This document shows, piece after piece, positions 1 through 8,753 of a DNA stretch of 64,000 nt. The notes under the pieces are model-generated. The model did not search any database. It had not been told where the DNA came from and saw only the letters and a program-made list of their open reading frames with translations. Origin of the DNA: a virus; IMG/VR virus record IMGVR_UViG_3300009152_000003, positions 1 to 64,000 of that record. The stretch is one strand, 5' to 3'. The translations under genes and the position numbers were made by a program. Positions within the stretch are counted from its first letter, which is position 1. Each line of letters begins with the position of its first letter.

Positions 1-1
1 A

Positions 2-298
2 TCACGCGAACACCCGCACCGGATTCAGCGGGGTCAACACATACGGCTCCCACGCCTCCGGGAGATCTCCGATGAAATTCACATGCCAGCCCTGCAGGAG
101 CACAGGGGCTTCCAACTGCCCGCCGGTTTCGGGATCCCAGGAGCCGCCACGCCAGATGGGGCCGATTACATCCAAGGCGTGGAAGCTGCCGGAGCACTGG
201 ATCTGCTCAGACCCATCTTCGGAGAGGTAGGTAAAACCTGCCTGCCTGATGGCCGCCACGCCCTCAACTTCGTTCGGCCAGCGCAGGCAGTGGGTCAT
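2..298 (-). CDS. Hypothetical virion-module protein, 98 aa
   Basis: Complete small protein whose stop lies at the window's left edge. It overlaps the stop of the fibre gene upstream by 4 nt (ATGA), so the two are translationally coupled and very likely co-expressed. It begins MTHCLRWPNE and is rich in Trp, Gly and Pro, with no signal peptide, membrane segment or motif I can name. Position at the end of a tail-fibre operon suggests a fibre chaperone or small tail component; this is inference only. Confidence 0.6.
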   Translation of the reverse strand: MTHCLRWPNEVEGVAAIRQAGFTYLSEDGSEQIQCSGSFHALDVIGPIWRGGSWDPETGGQLEAPVLLQGWHVNFIGDLPEAWEPYVLTPLNPVRVFA

Positions 299-2739
299 TG
301 AGTGATCCTCTGCAGCGTGGTGTTGGGGAGGCGCGTGGGCCAGAAGGTTAAACGCTCAATGGTGCCGTTTAATTGCGCCACACTTACAAAATTGCAGCCA
401 ATCATAAGACGATCTGGTGATGGCAATGAACCGGATGTGTCTGGCGTACCTAATGCGCCATTGCGCGCAGCGGCAAAATCGTTGATCTTGTACCCATAAA
501 CGGCGCTTTGCTTTTGCCCAACCGCGATCGAGCCAATGGCAACACTAGATTGCTGCGTGCTTCCGACAAATGTTTCGCCCCCAAGGGCTCCGCTGATCGT
601 ATATAGAAGATGACTATTGCTATAAGAGCTGCCAGAAGACAGGCCCATCAAATAGTTCTGGGAGGCAATGCCATTATTTACAACCTTTACAAACACCGTC
701 CCCTCATCCTGCCGATACCACGGACTAAACGCCGCCCCCGTAATGGTCGCCACATCGGCGGCCCTGGTGGCGGCTGCGGTGGTGGTGGGGATGACCGAAG
801 TGACAGAGGCGCCTTGTTCTAGCTGCGGTAGGCCGATGCGGAGGGTGATGTCAATAACTGCTCCGTTATTGAATGCAAGGTTAAGACCAGAAGTGGCACA
901 GTTAGTATTTGCATTGGAAAAACTACCTGACCTTAAATAGCGAGTTAAAGTTGTTGTTGGGGTAAAACTTGTGCTTCCAGACGCCGACTCTATAAAAGTA
1001 GTTCCAAGCTGACCAAAAATTAAATTGTTAAATACTGTAATGTTTGCGGCGGAACCAGCAACAATTTTTGAATAAAAAGAAGCAGTCCATGTTTGGCCGC
1101 TAGCCGCAGGTCCAACCCCAGATCCTCCTACATCAAATTGAATTTGAACTACGCCGCCTGCATTAGCTGTTCCATTGATACGAATGTCCGCATACGTTAT
1201 TCCGTTTTCCGTACCTATTTCAACAATTGAACGTGTTAACCCACCTTGCACTGCTGCGCCCCAATTCGTCGGCAACGTCCCCGGCGTACCAGTCACCGCA
1301 CCCACCATCGTGTTGTTGCGAATGCTGTTCGTCCTCTGCTCCTCCACCATCAGCCCCAGGCTCTCCGTATTGTTAATGGTTGCGGCTGCTGTTGTCGTGG
1401 GGACATACGGACCAACCGTGGCAGCTTGCTCAAGCTGGGCGCCCGCCACATACACCCCATTTATTCCATCAGCAACGTTGGTTTTAATTGCCCAGTAATC
1501 GCCACGATTTCCAGGCGCAGAGGTTGTCGTGGTAAAGGTCCAGGAAATGCGATACCAGCCGTTTGGAAAAGGAACAATGGAAGCACCTTGCAGCTCACTC
1601 GAAAGACTTGGTGCCGTACCATCGCCAGTTAATGTAAAATCAAAAACACCGCCACTGACGTTGCTGCGCAGTCTCAATACAGCGCTGCCGGCAGGTTTTA
1701 CAAATAAAGATTCAGTATATTGCGTTGAGTTAGTAAGCGTTAAGCCGCTTCCGTAGTTTAATCCATCTGAGGTGTTTCCAGTGTTTGTGCCAATGTTTAA
1801 TGTTAATAAAGAAGCAGTGGCAGATCCAGTAGGCGTAGCAGTGCTAACGGCCACAAGCGATCCACCTCCGGTCACGCTGTAGCCATTTGCAGCGAGGATT
1901 GCATCGCTGAATGTTCTAATGTTTGTCGTAGAAGACGTAATGCTGTGGTCGAAGCGGGGGGCAGAGTTGACTACTGAAGTGGTCGGGACGTATTCGCCAG
2001 CGGTAGAGGCTTGTTCTAGTTGGGCGCCCCAGATGTAGAGGCCGGAAGTGCCATCTCCGGTGTAGTTTTGAATAGTAGTACCGGAAATCAATAAAACCCT
2101 GATTACAATAGATGTTGCGGTCGCTGTAGTAAGCGACATTCGCAATCTGTACCAGCCATTCTCTATGGCTTGGGCGGAAAACGAGCGGTTTGTGAATCCG
2201 GTATCTTGAGCTGCTACCGAACCATTTTGAGCAAGAACAACACCTGCGTAATTAGTTGAGTCATTCACCTGCAAAAATGCGCTACGCCCAGCACCGTCAA
2301 ACTTAATATAAACTGATGCAGTAATTGCAGTGTTTGAGGGTATGGATGTAGAATTTGAATTTACAAAATGCTGAGCGGTTGTAGTATCTTCCGTGATCCG
2401 GTCTGCGGTTAAAGTCCCAGCCGGAGACGCTGTGGCGTTCTGTATTGAACCACTGCCGAATGGTAAAATCGCCGCTCGGTTCCAGCCTGCGCTATCAAAC
2501 TCTTCACTTCTCAGCAGCAAATTTGTCACCGCCATCCGCAGAGTCCCCGTGGAGTCCGTGTATGGACCCGCACCAGCACGGGAAAACGTAACCAGGCTTT
2601 GCCCGCTGACCGAATCCACCAGGGATTTGTTATCGGCAAACCTGAGATCCAGTGATGGCGCCGCCTGAGCTTTGCGCCATAGAGCGTCTTGATATTTGGC
2701 CCATGGTGGCGCCGAGAGGCGCCTTGCCGTCAGGCTCAC
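295..2739 (-). CDS. Tail fibre / spike protein with repeated beta-sandwich domains
   Basis: An 814-aa probable receptor-binding fibre. The N-terminus (about residues 28-75) has the phage pattern LDLRFADNKS...VTFSRAGAG...NLLLRSEEFDSAGW, seen at the start of head-spike/fibre domains. Three Ser/Thr/Gly-rich repeats follow (about 65-260, 280-450, 460-690), each with the motif E-Q-A-[AS]-T-x-G-x-Y-V-P-T-T or a variant. The C-terminus (about 690-814) looks like a LamG/concanavalin-type sugar-binding domain ending in LNGTIERLTFWPTRLPNTTL. No enzyme motif is seen. It overlaps the next upstream gene by 4 nt. Fibre role inferred from domain style; exact receptor unknown. Confidence 0.75.
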   Translation of the reverse strand: MSLTARRLSAPPWAKYQDALWRKAQAAPSLDLRFADNKSLVDSVSGQSLVTFSRAGAGPYTDSTGTLRMAVTNLLLRSEEFDSAGWNRAAILPFGSGSIQNATASPAGTLTADRITEDTTTAQHFVNSNSTSIPSNTAITASVYIKFDGAGRSAFLQVNDSTNYAGVVLAQNGSVAAQDTGFTNRSFSAQAIENGWYRLRMSLTTATATSIVIRVLLISGTTIQNYTGDGTSGLYIWGAQLEQASTAGEYVPTTSVVNSAPRFDHSITSSTTNIRTFSDAILAANGYSVTGGGSLVAVSTATPTGSATASLLTLNIGTNTGNTSDGLNYGSGLTLTNSTQYTESLFVKPAGSAVLRLRSNVSGGVFDFTLTGDGTAPSLSSELQGASIVPFPNGWYRISWTFTTTTSAPGNRGDYWAIKTNVADGINGVYVAGAQLEQAATVGPYVPTTTAAATINNTESLGLMVEEQRTNSIRNNTMVGAVTGTPGTLPTNWGAAVQGGLTRSIVEIGTENGITYADIRINGTANAGGVVQIQFDVGGSGVGPAASGQTWTASFYSKIVAGSAANITVFNNLIFGQLGTTFIESASGSTSFTPTTTLTRYLRSGSFSNANTNCATSGLNLAFNNGAVIDITLRIGLPQLEQGASVTSVIPTTTAAATRAADVATITGAAFSPWYRQDEGTVFVKVVNNGIASQNYLMGLSSGSSYSNSHLLYTISGALGGETFVGSTQQSSVAIGSIAVGQKQSAVYGYKINDFAAARNGALGTPDTSGSLPSPDRLMIGCNFVSVAQLNGTIERLTFWPTRLPNTTLQRITQ

Positions 2740-3527
2740 AGCCCAGCCTCCAGTACCTTGACCCGCAGCGAATACACCTCGCTGTTGGCCGCAGGGGTGT
2801 AGCCGCCGATCGTCTGCAATTCGCAGAACAGAGAGGTGCTAGCGCTGGCAAGCTTGAATAATTTGCCTGGGTAGTCAACTTGCGAGAAGCACGTAGAACC
2901 CAGGTCGACAGGGGTCGGGAGATCGATGTACCCGGTGTAGGCGCCGCGGTCCGTCGACGTCACATCAAAAGCGCTGGCGTTTGCCGCAGCCGTTGCAGGT
3001 TTACTCGTGTAAAAGTGCAACCGGAAACTACTCATGCCGCTTGGCAATGCACTGATGCCCAGCACGAGCTCGATGCTTTGCACGAGGACGAAGCCTCCGC
3101 TGGGGCCGGCGCTGGCCAGGGTCAAAATCGCGTCATCGCCGCTGCCCGTGCCAATGACCGCGCCTGCGGCATAGGCCGTAGTATTCGCCGGGCGGGTGAC
3201 GTCAAGCTGTACCCGGTAAGCCTTGCCGTCGACGGTGAGGGAACCTGCATTGTCGCCAACTGGAACCGCGCCGCCCTGCAAGGCAGCCAGCTTGCCGTCG
3301 ATGCTGCTCAGCGATGTATTGCCCGCGCCCTGCAGCGCGGATGTGCTGGCTCCGCTCGGCAGCGGCAGGGAGGCAACAGAGGCGGGTATCGGATTGCCGG
3401 CGTCGTTAGCTATTTCAACGGTTGTGCCAATCGTGACCGAACCGAGGCCGATGTCCACCGGGATCGGCACCGCAGCGACAATGGCAATCTCGTCGTAGGT
3501 CTGTCCGTTCAGGAACCTGGTTGCCAT
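2736..3527 (-). CDS. Hypothetical virion protein next to tail fibre, 263 aa
   Basis: Starts MATRFLNGQTYDEIAIV. The composition is Ala/Gly/Ser/Thr-rich and beta-prone, with few Lys residues and no membrane helix or catalytic motif. It overlaps the downstream fibre gene start by 4 nt (ATGA). A TAGCAT promoter-like box lies 26 nt upstream, inside the integrase stop codon, so this gene probably heads the fibre transcript. Best guess is a tail/fibre attachment or decoration protein. Confidence 0.6.
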   Translation of the reverse strand: MATRFLNGQTYDEIAIVAAVPIPVDIGLGSVTIGTTVEIANDAGNPIPASVASLPLPSGASTSALQGAGNTSLSSIDGKLAALQGGAVPVGDNAGSLTVDGKAYRVQLDVTRPANTTAYAAGAVIGTGSGDDAILTLASAGPSGGFVLVQSIELVLGISALPSGMSSFRLHFYTSKPATAAANASAFDVTSTDRGAYTGYIDLPTPVDLGSTCFSQVDYPGKLFKLASASTSLFCELQTIGGYTPAANSEVYSLRVKVLEAGL

Positions 3528-3552
3528 CCCTGCTGCGCGTTATGTCTCGCGT

Positions 3553-3560
3553 CATGCTAG
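3553..3560 (-). promoter_or_regulatory. Late promoter-like box CTAGCATG
   Basis: Minus-strand CTAGCATG, 26 nt before the start of the 263-aa gene. It is one member of the recurring CTAG-N-AT-[G/C] family. The TAG is also the stop codon of the integrase gene. No convincing -35 hexamer is visible upstream. Confidence 0.55.
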
Positions 3561-4741
3561 CCAGGACAGTCGAGGTACAACCCAATCGGGTCCTCGCCGC
3601 CAAGCCAACCCCGGTACGCCTTTTGATGAGCCGCGACCGTGTGCCCCATGAACAACGAAGCATGGGCATCGGTCACCCGGTAGCGCGGCGAATGGAGCCG
3701 GCGGGCGTAAGCATGCCGAAACCCGTAGGACGTTGCGCCGCCGGTCGCCACCAAGCCGCAACGGCGCAGCTGCTGGTTGACCCGGGCGCCGGCGCAGGAA
3801 AGGTCTCCAAGCCCCGGCAGTGATTCCCGCCAGAGCTCTTCCATTCCAAAACGCCTGAGCCATTCAGGGTGAAACGGCGGCGCCTGCCGCGGCCTTGTCG
3901 TGCCGTGGCGGTTGGTTTTCCCCATGCCGATCCAGGCACACCCCTCTCGCTTGATGCAGGGCTCAGCCACCCAGGCTTCCCAGGGCCGCAATCCGTAGAT
4001 CGCCAGCGCCGCTACGACGCGCCGCCAGGATGGACTCAACTTGGACCCCGGCGCCAGAATCGCCTCGATCTCCTGGTCCGAAAAAAATGATTGCGGCCTG
4101 TGCTGCACCGAGCGCCCGACATTTTGCAGGGGGTCCAGCAGCGCAGCATTCCAGTCCGCTCCGCACAGAGCGCAGAGTCGCCTCAAGAAGGCCACGACCC
4201 GCCGCCGCGTCGGAGAGCGGGGGTCGGTCTGCTCGATCGCCTTCAGGAGGGAGTCTTCGCTCAAGGGTCGCTTGGGGTCGAGCCGCCGCAGATGGACCAG
4301 GTAGTGCCGCTCGAAAGTCCCCTCGCCGACTCCCTCGGCCGTCTTGAGACGGTGCCACTTTGCCGCCACCTCATCGAGTCCCAGCCTGGTTTCTTTCGGC
4401 TTACCCTTTTTTACCCTTGAGTCCGTGCAGGCCTCCTTCCAGGGCCCTGTCTCGAAGGCCCCGTCCCGCTCCTGCAGGAAGGCCCGGAGCTCCAGGCCGC
4501 GGTTCACCACGTCCATCGGCGCGCTGTCGAAGTTCAGGTACAGCGGCACTTTCAGGCCACTGAGTTGGACGTAGAGACGCTGGCCGATCGCCTTGAGCCG
4601 GAACCCCTTTCCGAAGATCTCGCCGCTCTTGGCTGCCAGCAGTTGGACGCTCAGATCGACCACCTCTGACCCGCCCTGGGCAGGGTAAGAAGAGGCCGGT
4701 CTTACCCTTTTTTGACCCCTAATGGCCGCAGTTGGCTCCAC
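3557..4741 (-). CDS. int: Tyrosine recombinase / phage integrase
   Basis: A 394-aa site-specific recombinase. The C-terminal catalytic domain shows Arg252 (YGLRPWEAW), Lys275 (GKTNRHG), Arg342 with His343 in SYGFRHAYARR, His367 (MGHT) and nucleophile Tyr376 (KAYRGW). The usual first His of the HxxR box is Tyr here, a common natural variant. The N-terminal 100 residues would hold the arm- and core-binding regions. A tRNA-Thr fragment (attP) begins about 55 nt upstream of the start, the typical int-attP arrangement. The host-chromosome target would be tRNA-Thr(GGU). Sits between two tail-fibre blocks, which is an odd position. Confidence 0.9.
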   Translation of the reverse strand: MEPTAAIRGQKRVRPASSYPAQGGSEVVDLSVQLLAAKSGEIFGKGFRLKAIGQRLYVQLSGLKVPLYLNFDSAPMDVVNRGLELRAFLQERDGAFETGPWKEACTDSRVKKGKPKETRLGLDEVAAKWHRLKTAEGVGEGTFERHYLVHLRRLDPKRPLSEDSLLKAIEQTDPRSPTRRRVVAFLRRLCALCGADWNAALLDPLQNVGRSVQHRPQSFFSDQEIEAILAPGSKLSPSWRRVVAALAIYGLRPWEAWVAEPCIKREGCAWIGMGKTNRHGTTRPRQAPPFHPEWLRRFGMEELWRESLPGLGDLSCAGARVNQQLRRCGLVATGGATSYGFRHAYARRLHSPRYRVTDAHASLFMGHTVAAHQKAYRGWLGGEDPIGLYLDCPG

Positions 4742-4796
4742 TTGGCCCGACTCGTTGGAGCCGGAACCTTAGGTGAGGACAGGGTTTTCCAGGAAG

Positions 4797-4840
4797 CCCT
4801 TGACGAGACTTGAACTCGTGACCTCTCCCTTACCAAGGAA
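4797..4840 (-). other. attP: 3' half of tRNA-Thr(GGU)
   Basis: Read on the minus strand, this is an exact tRNA 3' half: anticodon loop TTGGTAA (anticodon GGU, Thr), stem GGGAG, 5-nt variable loop AGGTC, T-arm ACGAG-TTCAAGT-CTCGT, acceptor strand CAAGGGC and discriminator T. The 5' half (D-arm and 5' acceptor) is absent, so it is not a functional tRNA. Such a fragment beside an integrase restores the host tRNA 3' end on integration. It lies inside the sequence rather than at its ends, so this copy is probably the free phage form, not an integrated prophage. Confidence 0.85.
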
Positions 4841-4844
4841 ACTT

Positions 4845-5120
4845 TCAATCGCTGGAATCGTCTGGTATCAGAGGGTTTTCATTTTCAAAAACCGACTTAC
4901 CCTCAGTCTTACCCTTTCGCTGCAGATGCGCGGCACCCTCAAGGACGGGGCGTAATCGCTCCGCTCTGGGAAACCAACGCAGCAGAGCGCGGGCCTCGGC
5001 CCGTACTTCGCGGGGAATCCGCGGCGTCAAGTGATGGTCACTGAGGCGTAGCAGCAGCGTCCGGGCCTGCAGAACTGCGGCAACCTCCTGGATGCTGGTT
5101 TCGTAGGCAGTCGGTTCCAT
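4845..5120 (-). CDS. BPSL0761-like small phage protein, 91 aa
   Basis: Start chosen at MEPTAYE, giving the family-like sequence YETSIQEVAAVLQARTLLLR followed by TPRIPREVRAEARALLRWFP. This matches my memory of the BPSL0761 family (ERTRAVLQTREFL...TPRVPR...ALLRHYP). The function of that family is unknown; it is common beside regulatory genes of temperate phages. The gene ends just before attP. A longer in-frame extension exists upstream but has frame-shifted composition and is ignored. Confidence 0.6.
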   Translation of the reverse strand: MEPTAYETSIQEVAAVLQARTLLLRLSDHHLTPRIPREVRAEARALLRWFPRAERLRPVLEGAAHLQRKGKTEGKSVFENENPLIPDDSSD

Positions 5121-5247
5121 GGGCCTGGTAGATGACGTTGATCCAGAGGGCGTCGACGTAGTCCTTTTGCTCCGCAGCGCTGGCCTCAAGGAGAACGTCC
5201 TCCAGGCGCCGCCCGCCAAGCAGTCGGTCGATGTCGCCGGCCCTCAT
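5038..5247 (-). CDS. Small protein overlapping BPSL0761-like gene, 69 aa
   Basis: MRAGDIDRLLGGRRLEDVLL starts on the ATGA overlap with the upstream gene and the first 41 residues look genuine (acidic/helical, ending ALWINVIYQ). The last 28 residues overlap the next gene in another frame by 83 nt and have a frame-shifted look. It may simply have lost an earlier stop codon. No family recognised. Confidence 0.45.
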   Translation of the reverse strand: MRAGDIDRLLGGRRLEDVLLEASAAEQKDYVDALWINVIYQAHGTDCLRNQHPGGCRSSAGPDAAATPQ

Positions 5248-5738
5248 GCGCGCACCGCCAGCGTCCCCAGCTCCTCAAAGGGGCTCGCCTCGGGGCCGTC
5301 GTGTAGGGCTGCTAAACCACGGAAGTATTCAGTCCTCAACCCATCAGCCGCCCGCCGCAGGCGAATCGATTCAGCAGCGGCGGCATGGGCCCCCTCGCGG
5401 ATGGCACGAGCCTCTTCGAGGGATAACTTGCCGGACTGGGAGTCCACTTGTACAAGTGGCTGCGCCGGGCGAACGCTCACCTGGAGCTGCTCAGGGTGCT
5501 GCAGGGCGTGATTCATCAACGCCCGCCCCGCCGTCAAGCAGGTGTCCTCCCAGAGGCCCGTGAGGGTGCCGTGCTTTGGATGTGCTGGATCGCTGCGGCC
5601 ACTGGACTGATACAAGAGTTCCATCACCATGGCTCGAGCTCTGTCCAGAGCCAGCCCCTGGTTAACGCAGGTCAAAGCGGCCGGAGCGAAAGGCTCTAGG
5701 CCTGGGATGACGGGCTGCTCGTAGGAGGCGGTAGGCAT
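5244..5738 (-). CDS. Hypothetical protein of lysogeny island, 164 aa
   Basis: Start taken at MPTASYEQPVIPGLEPF, because the longer upstream extension is Cys/Arg-rich and antisense to the zinc-ribbon gene. Helical, with a conserved-looking stretch QGLALDRARAMVMELLYQ and KLSLEEARAIREGAHAAAAE. First gene of a three-gene overlapping run leading to attP. No domain recognised; a regulator of lysogeny or an integrase accessory factor is possible from context only. Confidence 0.55.
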   Translation of the reverse strand: MPTASYEQPVIPGLEPFAPAALTCVNQGLALDRARAMVMELLYQSSGRSDPAHPKHGTLTGLWEDTCLTAGRALMNHALQHPEQLQVSVRPAQPLVQVDSQSGKLSLEEARAIREGAHAAAAESIRLRRAADGLRTEYFRGLAALHDGPEASPFEELGTLAVRA

Positions 5739-5821
5739 CGATGTCGCTGTCGGTGCAGGCAGGCTACCGCCACCTCTGGCGTTCTGCCAGCCTGGGCATA
5801 CACCAAGCCTTGTTCCGGCCG

Positions 5822-6037
5822 ATGCGCTGCCCAAGCTGCGACTCCACTGATCACACCTGCGTCTTAAACACAGTCCACCGAGAGGACGGAGTTGTGCGAC
5901 GCAGGCGCGGCTGCAGGCTTTGCCAGATCCGCTGGACCACAAGGGAGCGGTTGGAGGCTGGCAGCCTCCTTAAGGCTTTTGTGCCCCGCCCAGTGGTCGG
6001 AAACGAAGAGCAGGCGGTAAGGAAGATCGCTACTTAA
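5822..6037 (+). CDS. NrdR-like zinc-ribbon protein, 71 aa
   Basis: Start MRCPSCDSTD. Two Cys pairs (Cys3/Cys6 and Cys31/Cys34) sit in the pattern CPSC...VVRRRRGCRLCQIRWTTRERL, which is the zinc-ribbon half of the NrdR repressor family. The ATP-cone that completes NrdR is missing. Likely a small DNA-binding regulator (zinc-ribbon phage activators such as Ogr are an analogy, not a match). Two other zinc-ribbon genes occur in this window (39282 minus, 48293 plus). It faces and almost abuts the fibre gene end at 6039. An upstream ATG at 5741 is possible but adds an unlikely extension. Confidence 0.65.
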   Translation: MRCPSCDSTDHTCVLNTVHREDGVVRRRRGCRLCQIRWTTRERLEAGSLLKAFVPRPVVGNEEQAVRKIAT

Positions 6038-6038
6038 A

Positions 6039-7391
6039 TCAGATCTCCGCAACGTTGTAAAATTGGTATCCCGCCGCTGCAACATCTCCCGCTGCGGTTG
6101 CATTTGTATAGGCTAAATAGCCTTTCTTTGTCTGCCAAAGGATGCTAGGAACGGCGCTAGCGTTGCTGAGGACACTGGTCCCATAGTCTGGATCGTTGAT
6201 AATAGAACCATTCCCGCCCACCTTGTACTTTAGTGCAGAATACCTGTAGTGAGTACCTACCCCCCCGCCGGCTACCGATTGGCTGCCAAAAACGCTGGCA
6301 GGGCACAATTCCAGGTATCGCTGGCAAAGGAACAGCTCATGGCCGTATGACCTCTGATCAAATGATGTCATCACCGCACCCGGCTCAAACTGTACCTCCG
6401 AGAAATAGGTGCTAACGGCACCAGCCCCTAGGCTGAGATGCACCTCGAGGCCTCTTGCTCCTGCCGCGGGAACGTTTACTTGTGCGCTATAGCGGGTGCC
6501 GGTTGCGTTGATTGTCCACGTTCCGCTTGCAATGAGCGTCTTGGTGGGACTAGCAGCGGTACCAAAAGTGTTTTCAGCTGTTGTCGGGTAATAGACCGAC
6601 CAGGTTACGCTCGTGTTGGTTGCCGATGAGATTGTTGCTGATAGCGTACAAGTATTCCCGAATAGGGACAGTGTATTGATTGCTTCAATTCGCTGAGCCA
6701 ACCCTGCAGCCGTGTTTGAGGCGGGAGCAGTTAACAGGACGCGGTAACTGCCATTGGCCGCTTTTGACCTGACAAGAGAGCCGTTAGCCGAGGCGTTGAC
6801 ATAGGCAAACCACCTGTCAACAATAAGGTATTGATAAAATCCAGAGGATTGCAAGCTGGTGACAGCCGACGCTGTCCCCTCCAGCTGGGCGACCAGAAAC
6901 CCGCCATTGATAAGCTTGTTTCGCCCAGTGCTGTTGCTGATTGCTCGATCAGCAATTGTTGCAAACTCAGTAGTCGCTAGCTGCGTGGTACTCGTCCCGG
7001 CCGTCGCCGTCGGAGCCGTTGGGGCGCCCGTGAAAGCTGGTGACGCCAAGTAACGCGCGTCAGGCGTCCTTGCTTCGTAGCTGATCCATTGCCAAGCAGA
7101 AAGCGACGCAGAGTATTGCAACCTGACTTGCAGGTCGCTGATGTCGCCAGTGCTTGGGAAGCTGGCCGGGATGCCTTGGACGTTTGAGAGCCCCCTGATC
7201 CCCGTGCTGTCACTGATCTCGATCCGATCACCACTTGCGGGTGAGGCCGGAATACCAGTAACGTTGGCAATCGGCGTGTAGACCCTCCCAAGCAGCGTCG
7301 CGGTATCGCTGGCTAGGCCGGTGAAATTGTTATCGACTTCGTCAAAAGTCAGCGCTGCGCCTTTGATGCGTCGAGTCGTGATGTTGGCCAT
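6039..7391 (-). CDS. Tail fibre protein
   Basis: A 450-aa fibre. It starts MANITTRRIKGAALTFDEVD, typical of tail-fibre N-termini that tile on the baseplate. Around residues 120-150 is the phage fibre repeat FTGAPTAPTA..STTQLATTEFA. Then comes a C-terminal domain common in phage fibres: NKLINGGFLVAQLEG, DRWFAY, and near residue 350 SFDQRSYGHELFLCQRYLEL. That last block (E/Q-R-x-Y-G-x-E-L-x-L-C-Q-R-Y) is a hallmark of phage fibre/appendage proteins. Presumed to contact host surface sugars. A TAGGAT box lies 46 nt upstream. Confidence 0.85.
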   Translation of the reverse strand: MANITTRRIKGAALTFDEVDNNFTGLASDTATLLGRVYTPIANVTGIPASPASGDRIEISDSTGIRGLSNVQGIPASFPSTGDISDLQVRLQYSASLSAWQWISYEARTPDARYLASPAFTGAPTAPTATAGTSTTQLATTEFATIADRAISNSTGRNKLINGGFLVAQLEGTASAVTSLQSSGFYQYLIVDRWFAYVNASANGSLVRSKAANGSYRVLLTAPASNTAAGLAQRIEAINTLSLFGNTCTLSATISSATNTSVTWSVYYPTTAENTFGTAASPTKTLIASGTWTINATGTRYSAQVNVPAAGARGLEVHLSLGAGAVSTYFSEVQFEPGAVMTSFDQRSYGHELFLCQRYLELCPASVFGSQSVAGGGVGTHYRYSALKYKVGGNGSIINDPDYGTSVLSNASAVPSILWQTKKGYLAYTNATAAGDVAAAGYQFYNVAEI

Positions 7392-7436
7392 GGCTTAACC
7401 CTGAGTGAAGCGGCTTGCATGGTGTGGCTCCATGGA

Positions 7437-7444
7437 GATCCTAG
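7437..7444 (-). promoter_or_regulatory. Late promoter-like box CTAGGATC
   Basis: Minus-strand CTAGGATC, 46 nt upstream of the fibre gene start, within the gap that follows the 97-aa gene. A member of the CTAG-N-AT-[G/C] family. Confidence 0.55.
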
Positions 7445-7474
7445 CGACGACCATCAGGGGACCAAGAAAACGGC

Positions 7475-7768
7475 TCAACTAAAGCCCACCGGCCATATCT
7501 GCCCTGTGGAGCGCAGTATTACCTGCAACGCAGCTACAACCACTGGGTCAAACCCTGCCGTGACCAGGAAAGTGGCGTTTGTATTTTGGGGGTTTTGAAA
7601 AACAGGATAGAGGCCATCAATTATGGTCGTAGCCCCAAAATAAGCCACCTTCTGAGCGGGGCCAGGCTGCCTGAAGAAGGCAAGCGTTCCGGCGTAAGCG
7701 CCAAGATCCCACAGCCCAGTGCCAACGCTTTGAGAGGAGCTAAATCCTGGACTTAAAATGGTATCCAT
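7475..7768 (-). CDS. Hypothetical virion-module protein, 97 aa
   Basis: Begins MDTILSPGFSSSQSVGTGLW. Beta-prone, Gly/Ala/Phe-rich and lacking charged clusters. It starts on the last base of the preceding gene's stop codon, so it is translationally coupled to the 327-aa gene upstream. No family recognised; a small tail or fibre-associated protein is likely from context. Confidence 0.55.
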   Translation of the reverse strand: MDTILSPGFSSSQSVGTGLWDLGAYAGTLAFFRQPGPAQKVAYFGATTIIDGLYPVFQNPQNTNATFLVTAGFDPVVVAALQVILRSTGQIWPVGFS

Positions 7769-8751
7769 TAAACTGTCCTGGCAAGGAGGACTGCGTTCGA
7801 GGTAACACTTCCATAAAATCCACTATTGACAAAATTAAGAATTTCATACTCTTCAACGTTAGCCGTAACAGTAGCGTTATCTTGGATGAAAACATTATCA
7901 CTGGTTTTTATAGTAGAAATTCCAAAATCAGCGGGGAGATCAGACGCATGGATGCTTGTCAATCTAAGGCCAGTAAAAATTGGGTTAAAATTGGAACCAA
8001 CGGCTGGGTTTGCGTCTGTTGTCCAACCGGGCAAAAGAAAACCTTCTGCAGGGAATATAGGGCCACCATAAGAGCCATGATTGCGTGGCAAACTATAAAT
8101 CATTGTAGTTGCACTTGCATTTTGATTGTAAGTAGCCGTATTCAAAGATGAGCCAACAAGTAAATCACGTCGCGTTCTGTAAGCTTGTTGTATTCTTATT
8201 CTCCCGGTGTCAGTGTAGGGAATGTAATACCCAGAATGGTATCCTAAATTAAGATTATAGAACGACTTAAACGTTGTACCTGCTGGATCAATTGTGAATA
8301 CGTGGTAAGTAGAGCCAGTCCTCATTGTAAAGAAATTTCGCGACCCAGTCGAGGTGTAACGAGTTATTGAGAAGCTAACCGTTGCATTAAGCGGCATTGG
8401 AGTAGAAGCATAGCTCAGATCACTAAGATCAGTCTTGTAAAAGTCTATGGCCTGTGTCCCGGCCGTGCCACCGGCTCCGCACGGAATATGTGAGGTAGCG
8501 TTCCAGCCAGTGCTTGTCCTCATGTAAATTTGCGCACCGTTAAGCTGAAAATGATAATAAGTCTTTCCGTAAGTTTTCGTGCTGTCATATACAACTTCTA
8601 GCACACGGTGCTCATATCCAACGGCAGTGAAAGAGTCATACCAAGCGGTCATCAAGCCACCGCCAATGAAAGCGTCGCGCAGGTTATTGCAAACCGACGC
8701 AACAGTCCAGTTGGACGCGTCAGTCACGTAAGCTTGCTTGGTAACAGCCAT
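7768..8751 (-). CDS. Hypothetical virion/tail protein, 327 aa
   Basis: Starts MAVTKQAYVTDASNWTVASV. Rich in Tyr, Thr, Ser and Gly with alternating beta-strand character, no membrane segment and no catalytic motif. The DNA here is noticeably more AT-rich than its neighbours, which suggests later acquisition, as is frequent for host-recognition genes. Located between two fibre genes and coupled to both. Likely an appendage protein. Confidence 0.55.
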   Translation of the reverse strand: MAVTKQAYVTDASNWTVASVCNNLRDAFIGGGLMTAWYDSFTAVGYEHRVLEVVYDSTKTYGKTYYHFQLNGAQIYMRTSTGWNATSHIPCGAGGTAGTQAIDFYKTDLSDLSYASTPMPLNATVSFSITRYTSTGSRNFFTMRTGSTYHVFTIDPAGTTFKSFYNLNLGYHSGYYIPYTDTGRIRIQQAYRTRRDLLVGSSLNTATYNQNASATTMIYSLPRNHGSYGGPIFPAEGFLLPGWTTDANPAVGSNFNPIFTGLRLTSIHASDLPADFGISTIKTSDNVFIQDNATVTANVEEYEILNFVNSGFYGSVTSNAVLLARTV

Positions 8752-8753
8752 GG

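Noticed and set aside
4797-4840. Functional tRNA-Thr gene
   Set aside because: Only the anticodon loop, T-arm and 3' acceptor strand are present; no D-arm or 5' acceptor strand can be found next to it.
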